A DNA stretch of 64,000 nt from Myxococcota bacterium (lineage in GTDB: Bacteria > Myxococcota_A > UBA9160 > UBA4427): assembly GCA_028823175.1 (NCBI GenBank), contig JAPKBZ010000012.1, positions 1-64,000 of the forward strand, in the 5' to 3' direction. The position numbers and the translations under genes were made by a program. This document shows positions 18,812-27,612 of this stretch, one piece after another (the first letter of the stretch is position 1; the number at the start of each line of letters is the position of its first letter). A model generated the notes under the pieces. It saw only the letters and a list, made by a program, of their open reading frames with translations. It did not search any database and had not been told where the DNA came from.

Positions 18812-18919
18812 GGATCCTCCGCAACGATGCGTGGCCAACCAACCCGTCAGGGGTCTCGACCCGGAACCGATAGGAAAGTTTGCCACTCCGGTCCAGCGAG
18901 AGATCCCAGGAGCCGCCCT

Positions 18920-19468
18920 TTGAAGATCGCAGATTTCGCCCACAGAGACCCAAGCCCAGGCTTGCCCTCTCGAAGATGGCGCGCCGGAACCACACTCGCC
19001 CAATGGATCCTCGTGGCACTCGTCGTCGGGGTCGGCTTCCCGGCGCTCGCGAACCCGTTTCTAGGCTCGCGCTATCCGGCTCCCCAACCGAACCCGACCT
19101 GGATCGAACCCGGCGAGCCGATTCCGGTCGAGGGGGTCGGGTGGACACCCGTGCGCATCAAGCTCGAAAATAGCGAGGCCCGAGTGCGCAGGTCGTGGCA
19201 CAACCTTGCCACCGCCCAAATCTTGCTGACCCACGCCCGCGTGCGCCGCTACCCCAGAGGCGAGCCCTTTTTCAAGATTCGCGATCGAGTCATCTTTCTC
19301 GAGTCCGAACGCACCGCCTCGGAAACCCAATTCCTCGAGTTAGTGCAACAAGCCCGGCGCGGGGGAATGCCCGCCGGAACCCTCTCGCCGTTCATGGACT
19401 TCTCCGCCGAAATTGAGCGGGACCGAAAGCTGAGGGCGAGCGCGGTGGACGCGTACGTAGAGCCCTGA
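18920..19468 (+). CDS. Secreted protein of unknown function
   Basis: The TTG at 18920 is the preferred start because AGGAG lies 6-7 nt upstream and a signal peptide (TLAQWILVALVVGVGFPALA) follows at about residues 24-43. Longer in-frame versions overlap the cytochrome gene in antisense and look non-coding. The mature part (about 140 residues) begins NPFLGSRYPAPQPNP and is rich in Arg and Glu, with no cysteine. I do not recognise the family. It ends 1 nt before the convergent lipoprotein gene. Confidence 0.6.
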   Translation: MKIADFAHRDPSPGLPSRRWRAGTTLAQWILVALVVGVGFPALANPFLGSRYPAPQPNPTWIEPGEPIPVEGVGWTPVRIKLENSEARVRRSWHNLATAQILLTHARVRRYPRGEPFFKIRDRVIFLESERTASETQFLELVQQARRGGMPAGTLSPFMDFSAEIERDRKLRASAVDAYVEP

Positions 19469-19469
19469 C

Positions 19470-20075
19470 TCAGGGGTTCACTGACCCCGAGCCCAACGGG
19501 CCGGGAGTTGAAGACGCCTCGGGAAGCCAGTCCTCGGGAGGGCAGGCGGTATAGACCACGCCATGGGCGGGCGAGATCACCGTCCACGCGTAGGACCCGC
19601 CGCCGGCCTGACGAGCGCGTATTCCCTTTTGCTCGCCGTCCGCACAGGGTTCGAGGGAAAACCCGGCGTCCTCGTCGCTGACCCAGACCTCGTCGCTGGC
19701 CCAGACATAGGCGAATGTCCTAGCCCCGTCCTTGACCAGGCGAACCGAGATGCCCTCCGGAAGTCCCGACGGAACACCCAGGTAGGTCTGCCCCTCGAGC
19801 CAGCGGGGAGCGCCGGCTTCGCCCGAAAGGCGAATACCCTTAAGGGGCTGACCGATCTGCTCCGAGGGAAGGGTCTCCAGGTATTCCGCGAGCAGGGGAC
19901 CGTTTTGGGCATACCACTTGGGGGTCGCCGAAGCCGCACGCTCGCGTGGAGCCGATCCGAAGGGGTGGCCACAGGCGATGAAACCAAGCCAAAGGAGCGC
20001 GAGAAAGCAGGCCGCGACGCGGCCGCCTGTCGGAATCGCCCCCCCCGCTCTGCTCCGAAAAATGCCGATCCCCAT
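19470..20075 (-). CDS. Putative lipoprotein of unknown function
   Basis: A 201-residue protein with an N-terminal signal (VAACFLALLWLGFIAC) ending in a good lipobox, giving a lipid-anchored Cys at about residue 35. The mature part contains VWASDEVWVSDEDAG and PAHGVVYTACPPEDW, but no family is recognised. It lies 11 nt downstream of the DUF4345 gene on the same strand, suggesting one transcript, and converges with the secreted-protein gene at 18920. Confidence 0.62.
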   Translation of the reverse strand: MGIGIFRSRAGGAIPTGGRVAACFLALLWLGFIACGHPFGSAPRERAASATPKWYAQNGPLLAEYLETLPSEQIGQPLKGIRLSGEAGAPRWLEGQTYLGVPSGLPEGISVRLVKDGARTFAYVWASDEVWVSDEDAGFSLEPCADGEQKGIRARQAGGGSYAWTVISPAHGVVYTACPPEDWLPEASSTPGPLGSGSVNP

Positions 20076-20086
20076 GGCGAACGCCT

Positions 20087-20479
20087 CTACGCCCCGGACC
20101 GCTTCGCCGCGATCAGGCGCATGGCGAAGAGAGCGAGTAGCGCCGAAAGGCTTTCGTAGACCGTGGCGCCGAGGTTATAAGGGGACGTGCCGTAGAGCAG
20201 GAGCCCCAGGGTTCGCGCCAGGGCGAGGCTGCCGAGCAAGACGAACATGAGCATCAGCCCGGACTGAAACCTCTCCTCGCGCATGCCGTGATAGATAAAG
20301 AGGCCGCCCACCCCGGCCTGAAGGCCGCCGTACATGGCAGCAACTTCGGTCATCGCGCTGGCTCCGGGAAGTTCCATTCCGGCGTAGCCGGCGACCAGCA
20401 GGGGCGAAGCCAGGCACGCAAGACCGTAGAGCAGGAAACTGGCTCCATTCGTCCAGAGCAGGATTCGAGCTAAAAGCAT
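20087..20479 (-). CDS. DUF4345 membrane protein
   Basis: 130 residues with four hydrophobic helices (ILLWTNGASFLLYGLACL, MYGGLQAGVGGLFIYHG, LMLMFVLLGSLALARTLG and a C-terminal one). The MYGGLQAGVG and SLALARTLGL segments are typical of DUF4345 inner-membrane proteins. The family's role is unknown. It is the upstream member of a two-gene unit with the lipoprotein at 19470. Confidence 0.72.
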   Translation of the reverse strand: MLLARILLWTNGASFLLYGLACLASPLLVAGYAGMELPGASAMTEVAAMYGGLQAGVGGLFIYHGMREERFQSGLMLMFVLLGSLALARTLGLLLYGTSPYNLGATVYESLSALLALFAMRLIAAKRSGA

Positions 20480-20693
20480 GGATACCCCCTTCGCCGGTTC
20501 GAAAGTCTCGCAGCGGAGCCAAGGGCATTCCCAGCGCGTTTCCCTCCGCGAGCCGGAAGCGGTCTTCCGCTCGCCAGGGATTCGAATCGCCCCACGGCCG
20601 AGAGTAGACGATCCATCGAGAATCGAAACGTTCCACGAGGCAAGGGATTCCCGAGCGGGCTAGGCTCTCAAGTAGCGATCGAGAAATCGAGAA

Positions 20694-21386
20694 GTGAGAG
20701 GAGAAGCTGAGATTCGGGCGCTCGTCTTTGATTTCGACAGTCTGAGCTTGAACGCGGAAGCCGCTGAGCAGCAGGCATGGCGAGAGACGTATCTCGCCCA
20801 CGGCACCCTGTTCCCCGAGGAGGAATGGCTGGGAAACGAATCGCCCGCCGAGCCGGAATCCGATCTGTGCAGGCAACTCGAGCGACAACTCGGGGGCCGC
20901 GTGAATCAGGAGAGGGTCCTCGGCGAGGTCGCTCACCGCAAATCCGAACTCCTCGCCTCCGAGACTCCTCCCTCGGGAATGATTGACTTCATCGAACGGG
21001 CTGCCGAAATCGGCATGCAGCTCGGGATCGCCTCGGATGGCCAACGGCAGGCGGTCAGCGCGTGGCTCGCACGCCTGGGTCTCGGCAAGTATTTCAGTGC
21101 GGTTCGCTGCGCCGCCGACCTCAGCGAAACCCAAGCCGGACCCCGTATCTATTTTTCCCTCTGTGAAGCCATGAACGTGGCTCCGACCGAGAGCATTGCC
21201 ATTCAGAGCTCACCCGGAGGCCTGCAGTCCGCCAAGGGTGCAGGGCTTTACTGCATCGCGGTCCCCAACCGAGTCACCGGCAGCGTCTCGATGGATCGGG
21301 CCGACCTCGTCCTGCTTTCCCTCGAGAATACGACACCCGATGAAGTCATCGAACGAGCACGGCTGAAGAGAGCGGCGACTCCGTAG
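20694..21386 (+). CDS. HAD-superfamily protein with degenerate catalytic motifs
   Basis: 230 residues with the fold landmarks of a beta-phosphoglucomutase/PGP-like HAD. Motif I reads FDFDSLSLN, keeping both aspartates (13 and 15) but lacking the usual Gly-Thr. Motif II appears as LGIASDGQ. The motif III lysine (normally KPxP) is replaced by TQAGPRIYF, and the acidic motif IV (normally F/EDS) is IQSSPGG, with no aspartate to bind Mg2+. It therefore looks like a pseudoenzyme or a divergent phosphatase. The start is GTG with a weak upstream site. Confidence 0.7.
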   Translation: MRGEAEIRALVFDFDSLSLNAEAAEQQAWRETYLAHGTLFPEEEWLGNESPAEPESDLCRQLERQLGGRVNQERVLGEVAHRKSELLASETPPSGMIDFIERAAEIGMQLGIASDGQRQAVSAWLARLGLGKYFSAVRCAADLSETQAGPRIYFSLCEAMNVAPTESIAIQSSPGGLQSAKGAGLYCIAVPNRVTGSVSMDRADLVLLSLENTTPDEVIERARLKRAATP

Positions 21387-21407
21387 GGTGGAGCAGCAAA
21401 CGCGTGT

Positions 21408-22235
21408 CTACTCTCCTACGGGGAGCGTTGTCTCATTCTCAGGGGGAAGCAGCCGGGCGAGATACTCCCCACTCGAAGTTCGAGCGAGAACTTGCGTCTT
21501 CCAGCCAAGACTTTCGCTGACCTCAGCCAGACTCTCCTCCTCTAGGTAGAGCCAACTGAAGGACTCACCCGCGAATCCCTGGAACGAAAACGAAACATCG
21601 ATTCCTTCCATGTCCGGTGCGCACCCCGCGCGGGTGCCGAGGAGAGGACTCGAATCCAACAAAATCTGGCCCCCCTTTCTCAGCCGCGGGGCCAAGGAGA
21701 GCAGAAGCCTCTCCAGACCAAACCGGCTACCGGCGATCCCGATGCTTTGCATCAGGAAGAGGATGGTGTCGAAATCCCCAAGCTCCTCGGCGTCGAGAGC
21801 AAAAACATCCGCCACGCGCGCCTGCTCGACTCCGCGCTGACGCATCACCTCTACGCAGAGCGGTGAAATGTCGACGGCCACCACCTCGTGGCCTGCTTCC
21901 TGAAGGCGAAGGCTATGGCGCCCAGCGCCGGCACCCACGTCGAGGACTCGTCCGCGAGCTTCCTGCAGCGATCGCTCATCCAGCGCTTCCAGTCGACCTT
22001 CGATCGAAAAAAATTCCCGACTTCGAATCGTGTAGGAAACGCCGTCATTTCGCTCCACTTCGATCTCGGCATCCTTCCCCGTGAGCCAATGCGAACGAAC
22101 GGCCAGGCCAAGGGGAGCGTGGTGCTCCACTTTTACGCGACGCCTCATCCAATATTTTATCCAGCTCGGGACCTTCATTGCCTGAACAAGATACCTCGAA
22201 ATTCGAAAAACCATTCCAATCGCATGCTTCGACAC
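21408..22235 (-). CDS. Class I SAM-dependent methyltransferase
   Basis: 275 residues. Motif I, VLDVGAGAGRHSLRLQ, lies near residue 97, followed by VVAVDISPLCVEVM, and LGDFDTILFLMQSIG as motif II/III. The first about 75 residues are basic and fit no domain I know. The stop codon of the upstream gene at 22236 adjoins its start, so the two are translationally linked. The methyl acceptor is unknown; small-molecule methylation is more likely than nucleic acid methylation because no target-recognition region is visible. Confidence 0.8.
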   Translation of the reverse strand: MSKHAIGMVFRISRYLVQAMKVPSWIKYWMRRRVKVEHHAPLGLAVRSHWLTGKDAEIEVERNDGVSYTIRSREFFSIEGRLEALDERSLQEARGRVLDVGAGAGRHSLRLQEAGHEVVAVDISPLCVEVMRQRGVEQARVADVFALDAEELGDFDTILFLMQSIGIAGSRFGLERLLLSLAPRLRKGGQILLDSSPLLGTRAGCAPDMEGIDVSFSFQGFAGESFSWLYLEEESLAEVSESLGWKTQVLARTSSGEYLARLLPPENETTLPVGE

Positions 22236-22691
22236 CTAGAACCGAAGGTGCAGACCGCACCCTTCGCGCGAAGCCGTTGAGCTCAGAAACTGCAGGCGGG
22301 AAAGCGTTCGCTGGTATTCTCGATTGTCGATCAGGAGCCGATACTCGACCCCATCGAGCTCGGCGACGCGAAAATCATGCACGGATCCGTACGTCATGCG
22401 ATCGGCCTCGTAGAATATATGCATCGCCTTCTCCGTACACCCAGGAGAGATCGCCGCCTCCTGGCCAGCCCCCACCGGACCCAAAATCAAATCGAGCTCG
22501 TTGAGGAGAGCGACAACCCCGTGCCCCCTCAACGCGTGCAGCGAATTGGGAGAGATCTCAAATCGCCAATCGGCCTCGATGAACTCGTCGTGGTCGAGCC
22601 AGATAAAACCGGCTTCACCCGCGGAGTAGGGCGGGCTGGGATTGGACTGCGGCCGACTATGATCGAAGTAGTAGATCCCGGGCTGCGTCAT
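22236..22691 (-). CDS. Hypothetical protein
   Basis: 151 residues, soluble, acidic, starting MTQPGIYYFDHSRPQ, with no signal peptide. I recognise no domain. It contains FIWLDHDEFIEADWRFEI and a C-terminal REYQRTLSRLQFLSS. It directly precedes and nearly touches the methyltransferase gene, so a shared function is likely, for example as a partner or substrate-binding subunit; this is inference. Confidence 0.55.
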   Translation of the reverse strand: MTQPGIYYFDHSRPQSNPSPPYSAGEAGFIWLDHDEFIEADWRFEISPNSLHALRGHGVVALLNELDLILGPVGAGQEAAISPGCTEKAMHIFYEADRMTYGSVHDFRVAELDGVEYRLLIDNREYQRTLSRLQFLSSTASREGCGLHLRF

Positions 22692-22797
22692 CCCGTCCTT
22701 CCGAAATTCTCCCGGAACTCCTCTTCAGGACTGGATCTCTGCTCTGGGGAAGCGCTTGCGGGGGCCTTGGCTCAATCGGCGGGCGGCGCTGCCCCGG

Positions 22798-23070
22798 CTA
22801 TCCGACGCGCTGCATTCCCGCCGGCGGGTTTTTTCCGCGGTCAGTTTCGTCGCTCACGAATCGACTCCACTCTTCGTCGTCGACAGCCTCCATGTAGTCT
22901 CTATGCCGGCTCTTCAAGTGCGCGCCGCAGCTCATGCATTCGACGTAGTGCAGGGTCTGGGCCTCGCGCACCGAATCGACCTCGATCGAAGCCCTGATCC
23001 AAAGGCGGCTCAGCTCACCCTTCGCATCGCAATCTACGCATCGCAGTAAGAAGACCGAGTCGATCATCAT
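22798..23070 (-). CDS. Small putative zinc-ribbon protein
   Basis: 90 residues from the ATG at 23070, which has GAGAGGAAAG upstream. Two cysteine pairs, CVDC near residue 11 and CMSCG near residue 45, could bind one zinc ion. The C-terminal 30 residues are charged and probably disordered. No further domain is recognised. The 107-bp gap to the next gene and its own ribosome site support independent translation. Confidence 0.5.
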   Translation of the reverse strand: MMIDSVFLLRCVDCDAKGELSRLWIRASIEVDSVREAQTLHYVECMSCGAHLKSRHRDYMEAVDDEEWSRFVSDETDRGKNPPAGMQRVG

Positions 23071-23197
23071 GACTTTCCTCTCTTCCTCCCCAGGAGCTTT
23101 CACAATACACTACGGAGACGGGGGGGTCGATGAAGACTTGGCAATCCCCGTGCAAATTCGGTGGGGAGGCGGGCGGAATTAAAACCTTTCCAGTTTT

Positions 23198-23959
23198 TCA
23201 CTCGACTCGAATTTCGGCTCGCTTGATGGTCACCACCTTGCGGGGCTCTCCGCTTTCGGACCCGTAATTTTCCAGTGCCCGAAGGGTTCCCAATCCCTCG
23301 ACAACCTTGCCGAAAACTGTGTGCTTTTCGTCGAGATTTTCGGCTGCGTCGAAGAGGATGAAGAATTGACTCCCCTCGCTGCGAGGCCCGGAATTTGCCA
23401 TGCTCACAACACCTCGCTTCGAGTGCCGCGCCTTTCGATTGATCTCGCTCGGATAGTTAAAGCCCGGCCCACCCGTACCGGTGCCTAACGGGTCTCCTCC
23501 CTGTGCCATGAACTTAGGAATCACCCGATGGAAGGTCAGGCCATCGTAAAAGCCGATCTCCGTCAGGTAGATCGTCGCGGCCACACGTCGAGGGGCCCAC
23601 TTCGGTTCAAGTTCGATCTTCAGTGCGCCTTCGCTGGTATAGAGATACCAGTAATAACTTTTCGCTGGATTGAACTTGACGACAGGGGGCCGAGGGACAT
23701 TAGTTTTCCATCCCGGGTCAGCCTTGTCGACTGGATGCTCCGCCACGTAGGCGTCGACGACCTCGAGGACCGGCGGCTGATTAAACTTCGCAGCTGGTTT
23801 CTTCGGAGGAGACTTCGGCGATGAGCAAGCCGATAGGCTGACGCCAACAACAAGCGCCAGAAGCAAGAGCGGCCTGAGGTCTCGGACTCCGATTGAAGGC
23901 GATCCGTTTTCTCTATTTAGCAAGCGATTATCCTCTGGGTGATTGAAGTTCCCCTCCAA
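23198..23959 (-). CDS. Lipoprotein cyclophilin-type peptidylprolyl isomerase
   Basis: 253 residues. The signal peptide (LRPLLLLALVVGVSLSAC) ends in an LSAC lipobox, so the protein should be anchored at the membrane facing the periplasm. A Pro/Lys-rich linker precedes a cyclophilin domain at about residues 105-250 with GLTFHRVIPKFMAQGGDP, GTGGPGFNYPSE, the MANSGPRSEGSQFFI active-site segment and HTVFGKVVEG. The Trp that binds cyclosporin in human CypA is absent, as in most bacterial members. Together with the PpiC protein at 489 it adds to periplasmic folding capacity. Confidence 0.88.
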   Translation of the reverse strand: MEGNFNHPEDNRLLNRENGSPSIGVRDLRPLLLLALVVGVSLSACSSPKSPPKKPAAKFNQPPVLEVVDAYVAEHPVDKADPGWKTNVPRPPVVKFNPAKSYYWYLYTSEGALKIELEPKWAPRRVAATIYLTEIGFYDGLTFHRVIPKFMAQGGDPLGTGTGGPGFNYPSEINRKARHSKRGVVSMANSGPRSEGSQFFILFDAAENLDEKHTVFGKVVEGLGTLRALENYGSESGEPRKVVTIKRAEIRVE

Positions 23960-24112
23960 TCAGTTTGGGGCTCTCTCTCTCCGAGAGCAAGGTATGGTCG
24001 TACCCGACGAAAACTCTTCCGGGGCGGGCCATTTTCCCGGTGGGTCAGGGTCCCTCGTGTTGGGGCATACTCAGTGGGCGCCACGGGCTATCTGCCCTTC
24101 AGGACTACTATC

Positions 24113-24670
24113 GTGGACCCTTCCCCCAGAATCGAAGATTGCCGCCGAGTCGATCAGATCGCCTGGTCGACCTGGGAGCCCGTGGACGTCGCCACCCTCA
24201 CCTTTATCGTTCGCGGGACAGAGATCCTGCTGATCCGCAAAAAGAGAGGGCTCGGAGCGGGAAAGATCAGCGGGCCCGGTGGCCGACTGGAAGTCGGCGA
24301 AAGCCTCATGCAATGCGCGGTTCGCGAAATCGAAGAGGAGCTACTCGTCACACCGATTGAGCCAAAATATCGCGGCGAGTTGCGCTTCCAATTCCTCGAC
24401 CTCTATTCAATTCATACCCACGTGTTCACGAGCGTCGACTTCATAGGGGAGCCCAGCGAAACCGATGAGGCAATACCCCTCTGGACACCCATCGACGCAC
24501 TCCCCTATAACGAAATGTGGGAGGACGACCCGCTCTGGCTTCCTCGCATCCTCGAGGGGCAGAACGTCTCGGGCTACTTCCTCTTCGATGGCGACGTCAT
24601 GCTCGACTACGAAATCGAAGCCAACTCCCCTCAAGACCAAGAGGGCGATCCGGGCGCGTGGCACGAATAA
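24113..24670 (+). CDS. Nudix hydrolase, MTH1/8-oxo-dGTPase-like
   Basis: 185 residues from the GTG at 24113 (AGGA 8 nt upstream); the in-frame extension to 23939 overlaps the cyclophilin gene in antisense and is rejected. The Nudix box GRLEVGESLMQCAVREIEEE is complete. Outside the box the protein resembles eukaryotic MTH1: KKRGLGAGKISGPGG, then MWEDDPLWLPRILEGQ holding the base-recognition acidic pair, then GYFLFDGDVMLDYEIE. The expected role is removing oxidised purine nucleotides such as 8-oxo-dGTP. Confidence 0.83.
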   Translation: MDPSPRIEDCRRVDQIAWSTWEPVDVATLTFIVRGTEILLIRKKRGLGAGKISGPGGRLEVGESLMQCAVREIEEELLVTPIEPKYRGELRFQFLDLYSIHTHVFTSVDFIGEPSETDEAIPLWTPIDALPYNEMWEDDPLWLPRILEGQNVSGYFLFDGDVMLDYEIEANSPQDQEGDPGAWHE

Positions 24671-24679
24671 ATCCGTCGC

Positions 24680-25252
24680 CTACCAGAGATAAACGCGGCT
24701 ACTGCTTCCGCTCGAACCCCGGCGACGACTTCGACGACGACGCATTCGGTCGTGGAGGGCTTGCCTGCGGGTGTCGAGCAACTGAACCCGGGGCGTAAGA
24801 TTTTCGCCTTTAGCACCCCGAGCGGCCCGCCTTTCTCGGTAGGCGCAGAAGTCCTCAAAGGCCTCGATCTCGTGCTCGAGCTCCGTCACGACGAGCTCGA
24901 CCATGATGGCATCATCGAGAAAGCCGAGGACGGGCACCTTATCGGGAATCATGTCATCGGGTTCGGCGAAATAGGCCATTCCTCGCAGCACTCGGTCTCG
25001 GTCACGACCAGAGAGAGCCCACTCCGCATCCTCGAGCATATCGATCAAGATCACTAGCTTCCCGACGCGATCGCGGACGAAATCCGGGGCAGTCGTCCGA
25101 CCGATGCCCTCGATGAGCTGACGACAGGCTGCCAGAATTTCTTCCTCGCTCGATTTCGCGTGCTTTTCTCGCACGTCTCGCATCACCCTTCGGAAATACT
25201 TGAGATCCTTCTGGGTTAGATCGAACGAGACTCTCATCGTTGAATCAGCCAT
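24680..25252 (-). CDS. DUF1232 protein
   Basis: 190 residues. The core AEPDDMIPDKVPVLGFLDDA, followed by IMVELVVTELE, is the DUF1232 signature (normally a membrane-associated hairpin with a D-x-IPD motif). A charged coiled-coil-like N-terminus precedes it and a very Arg/Ser-rich tail (HDRMRRRRSRRRGSSGSSS) ends it. Function of the family is unknown. It converges on the Nudix gene with 9 nt between the stops. Confidence 0.72.
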   Translation of the reverse strand: MADSTMRVSFDLTQKDLKYFRRVMRDVREKHAKSSEEEILAACRQLIEGIGRTTAPDFVRDRVGKLVILIDMLEDAEWALSGRDRDRVLRGMAYFAEPDDMIPDKVPVLGFLDDAIMVELVVTELEHEIEAFEDFCAYRERRAARGAKGENLTPRVQLLDTRRQALHDRMRRRRSRRRGSSGSSSRVYLW

Positions 25253-25336
25253 GACTTGAGGACTTCCTCTCTAGCTTTGAGCGAACCCGCCCGCTTCCGG
25301 GCACTCCGCAACCCTAACAAAAAAAAGAACTCTTCT

Positions 25337-26041
25337 TCACCCGGCAGGGCCAGTTGGCGGGGCGGGCAGAATTTGTTGCGACCTTTGCCCGGCACCCAGC
25401 CCCCACCAGGCCCCCACAGCCAACAACGCCCCCAGCAGGGGGGCCAACACGTAGAGCCACAAAGTGCCCAGAGCACCGGAAAAGATCGCCGGACCCAGGG
25501 ATCGGGCCGGGTTCAGCGAAGCCCCTGAGATGGGGCCGCCAAAAATCGCAGAAAAACAAACGACGGACCCGACTGCAATGCCCGCGATGATGCCCTTCTC
25601 CTTGGCGCCAGTGGCAACACTCAGAATGACAAACATAAGAAAAAAAGTGAGAATTCCCTCGAGGACGAACGCCGCCACGATATTTTCTCCAGGCCGAGTT
25701 GCACCAAGATCCAATTCGGCAGGAAAGAGAGCCCGGAGCACCGCACTGGCCAGGATTGCCCCAAGGAGTTGGGCCGCGAGATAGACCGGGACGGTTCGTC
25801 CGGGCAGCCGACGGGCGCTCCAAAAGCCGACGGTTACGGCTGGATTGAAGTGTGCGCCGGAAATGTCACCCACGGCATAGATCATGGTCATCACCGTCAG
25901 GCCAAAACAAAGCGCGATGCCCACGTGACCGATTGCGCCGCCGCTGACACGATCCACCACAATGGCGCCCGTACCCACGAATACGAGAGCGAAGGTTCCA
26001 ATTCCCTCCGCAAGCATCTTCTCTGGCCAAGACCCGTGCAT
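25337..26041 (-). CDS. Aquaporin / MIP-family channel
   Basis: About 234 residues from the ATG at 26041, which lies 10 nt after the preceding gene's stop. Six membrane helices and the two half-helices are visible, with the paired signatures SGAHFNPAVT and SGASLNPARS. The second loop ends in NPAR, giving the selectivity-filter Arg. The residues favour a water-selective or AqpZ/AqpN-like channel over a glycerol facilitator, but this cannot be proven here. It seems co-transcribed with the exported thioredoxin-fold gene. Confidence 0.85.
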   Translation of the reverse strand: MHGSWPEKMLAEGIGTFALVFVGTGAIVVDRVSGGAIGHVGIALCFGLTVMTMIYAVGDISGAHFNPAVTVGFWSARRLPGRTVPVYLAAQLLGAILASAVLRALFPAELDLGATRPGENIVAAFVLEGILTFFLMFVILSVATGAKEKGIIAGIAVGSVVCFSAIFGGPISGASLNPARSLGPAIFSGALGTLWLYVLAPLLGALLAVGAWWGLGAGQRSQQILPAPPTGPAG

Positions 26042-26051
26042 CCTGACCCTC

Positions 26052-26579
26052 TCAGTCGGGCTGACCAAGGTCTCCGCTCTCCGGCTTGAGCGCATCAAGC
26101 CGAGCCCCGAGTTCGGAGGAGTCATCGATGTACTCGATCGAAATGAGCGTCGAATCGTTCAGCAGAATCAGAGTCGCGGAGTCCGAGCGGTCGGGGAAGC
26201 GGGCGGTCAGATCGCCCTCGCGATCCAGCAAGATGGGGTAGGGGCGGCGGCGCATCGCGGGAACTGCGAAAAGCCGGGTCACCAGGCTCGGCATGGCGCT
26301 GATGTCATTCACGTACGCAATGCCCCGAGCGGTCAGGAATGCGCCATCCCGTCCCTCCATGGCGTCACTCATCACCGAACCGCCCTTCCGGTCCCGACTG
26401 TAGAGGATGACTCGAATATCCGGCCCCAGCCGGTGCTCCTCACCGTGCTGATCCTCCAGGGAAAACGCTTCCAGTCGGTCGCCGACTTCGAGGGGCTCCT
26501 TCTGGGCGAAACTCACCCCTTCAAGAAGGAAGACCACAGCCAGCACAGCGCAGATCCAGCCACTTTTTCGAAAGCTCAT
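26052..26579 (-). CDS. Exported thioredoxin-fold-like protein lacking CxxC
   Basis: 175 residues from the ATG at 26579, where a signal peptide begins (MSFRKSGWICAVLAVVFLLE, then GVSFAQ). The mature part runs LEVGDRLEAFSLEDQHGEEH, then IRVILYSRDRKGG, NDISAMPSLVTRLFAVPAMR and PYPILLDREG, the pattern of a family found in many proteobacteria and often misnamed as a dehydrogenase. It has the peroxiredoxin-like beta-alpha order but no redox cysteine pair, so enzymatic activity is doubtful. Confidence 0.65.
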   Translation of the reverse strand: MSFRKSGWICAVLAVVFLLEGVSFAQKEPLEVGDRLEAFSLEDQHGEEHRLGPDIRVILYSRDRKGGSVMSDAMEGRDGAFLTARGIAYVNDISAMPSLVTRLFAVPAMRRRPYPILLDREGDLTARFPDRSDSATLILLNDSTLISIEYIDDSSELGARLDALKPESGDLGQPD

Positions 26580-26654
26580 ATTACGATCGCCTCCCCGCTC
26601 GAAGAAAAATTCTCGCGCCAACACCCCAAAAGTCCGCAACGAACGAACCCTACC

Positions 26655-27122
26655 CTACCCTCCACGAAGCACACCCCGGGCGGCGAGTTCTTCCCTTAGG
26701 GCTTCAACCCGGCGCCGATTGACGCCCATATCGGACCAGCCCAAGCGCGAGGCCGAACGAACGCCGATCGTCCCCTCGGCGGCATGGAGTCGCAGTTCGA
26801 GGTCGTCGACGAAGCCCAGGAGGGCACTCCGGCACTCTGCATGGAGATAGCCCGGCTCCGACTCAACCACCTCGGTCCGGGGCATGGCTTCCACCGCCTG
26901 CTTCGCAGCCTGCCAGGCCGCCTCCGCCTCTCCCTTGAAGGCCAGGGGCTCGACGAAATGGTCCCCAGCGGGGTCATCACTGCACACGCAATTCGGCGAT
27001 GAAGGGCACGGCGCTAGCCGGCCGTCATTCAAGCCCAAGTGGGCGGGGCGAGTCCCCGCGCACGAGAGAAGAACCATTGCGATCAAGATAGGTGTCCCTC
27101 TGCTCCAGATACGAGTACCCAT
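26655..27122 (-). CDS. DUF1499 lipoprotein
   Basis: 155 residues. The short signal ILIAMVLLSC gives a plausible lipobox. DUF1499 hallmarks are LAPCPSSPNCVCSDD near residue 37, HFVEPLAF, and the C-terminal VGVRSASRLGWSDMGVNRRR-like segment, which here reads IGVRSASRLGWSDMGVNRRR. The function of this family is not known. It precedes the thioredoxin-fold gene by 75 nt on the same strand. Confidence 0.8.
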   Translation of the reverse strand: MGTRIWSRGTPILIAMVLLSCAGTRPAHLGLNDGRLAPCPSSPNCVCSDDPAGDHFVEPLAFKGEAEAAWQAAKQAVEAMPRTEVVESEPGYLHAECRSALLGFVDDLELRLHAAEGTIGVRSASRLGWSDMGVNRRRVEALREELAARGVLRGG

Positions 27123-27151
27123 GGGGCTATCTTACATCGCCCAGGCGAATC

Positions 27152-27412
27152 TCAACTCCGCGAAACGGTCGCCATGCGAATGGGTCGCCGGCCCCCGGGC
27201 GGAATCGACTCGAGCAGAGTCGGCCGGGCACTCAGGCGAACGAGGGCGGGGGCCAGGCAGCTTTCGCAGATGCCATAGTTCTTCTCAGCTCGGCTCTGCA
27301 GCGGCCTTTGCTTGCCACCGGGGACGTCGGCCTCATTGAATCCACGCGATCCCGGAACCGAGTCAGCGGGGGCATCCATTGGATCACCGCACCAAGAGCA
27401 GACGAAGCACAT
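27152..27412 (-). CDS. Small putative zinc-binding protein
   Basis: 86 residues if translation begins at the ATG at 27412 (MCFVCSWCGDPMD). A CxxC pair there and GICESC near residue 50 resemble the cysteine-rich tail found on some bacterial sensor and regulator proteins (CxxC...GICPxC). No ribosome binding site is clear, and composition is not decisive, so coding status is uncertain. Confidence 0.4.
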   Translation of the reverse strand: MCFVCSWCGDPMDAPADSVPGSRGFNEADVPGGKQRPLQSRAEKNYGICESCLAPALVRLSARPTLLESIPPGGRRPIRMATVSRS

Positions 27413-27612
27413 CTTGGCGGGAGGACAGGAAGACGGGCGAGTGGGGGGCGACGATTGCCTGGGGGGCATAAGTAGAACCTACCATATTCTCTGGGCTTTT
27501 TTGTGGCTTCGGCCCCAAGATTTGCCCGGAGCGGTATTCTCCGAGAAGCGAAAAGCCGGTTGGGGGGAGGAGTCGGCACCCCAGCGGCGGGACGAGTGAC
27601 GGGAGGGGCGCG

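Noticed and set aside
18554-18919. N-terminal extension of the secreted protein at 18920
   Set aside because: Overlaps the cytochrome c gene in antisense; signal peptide and AGGAG support the TTG at 18920.
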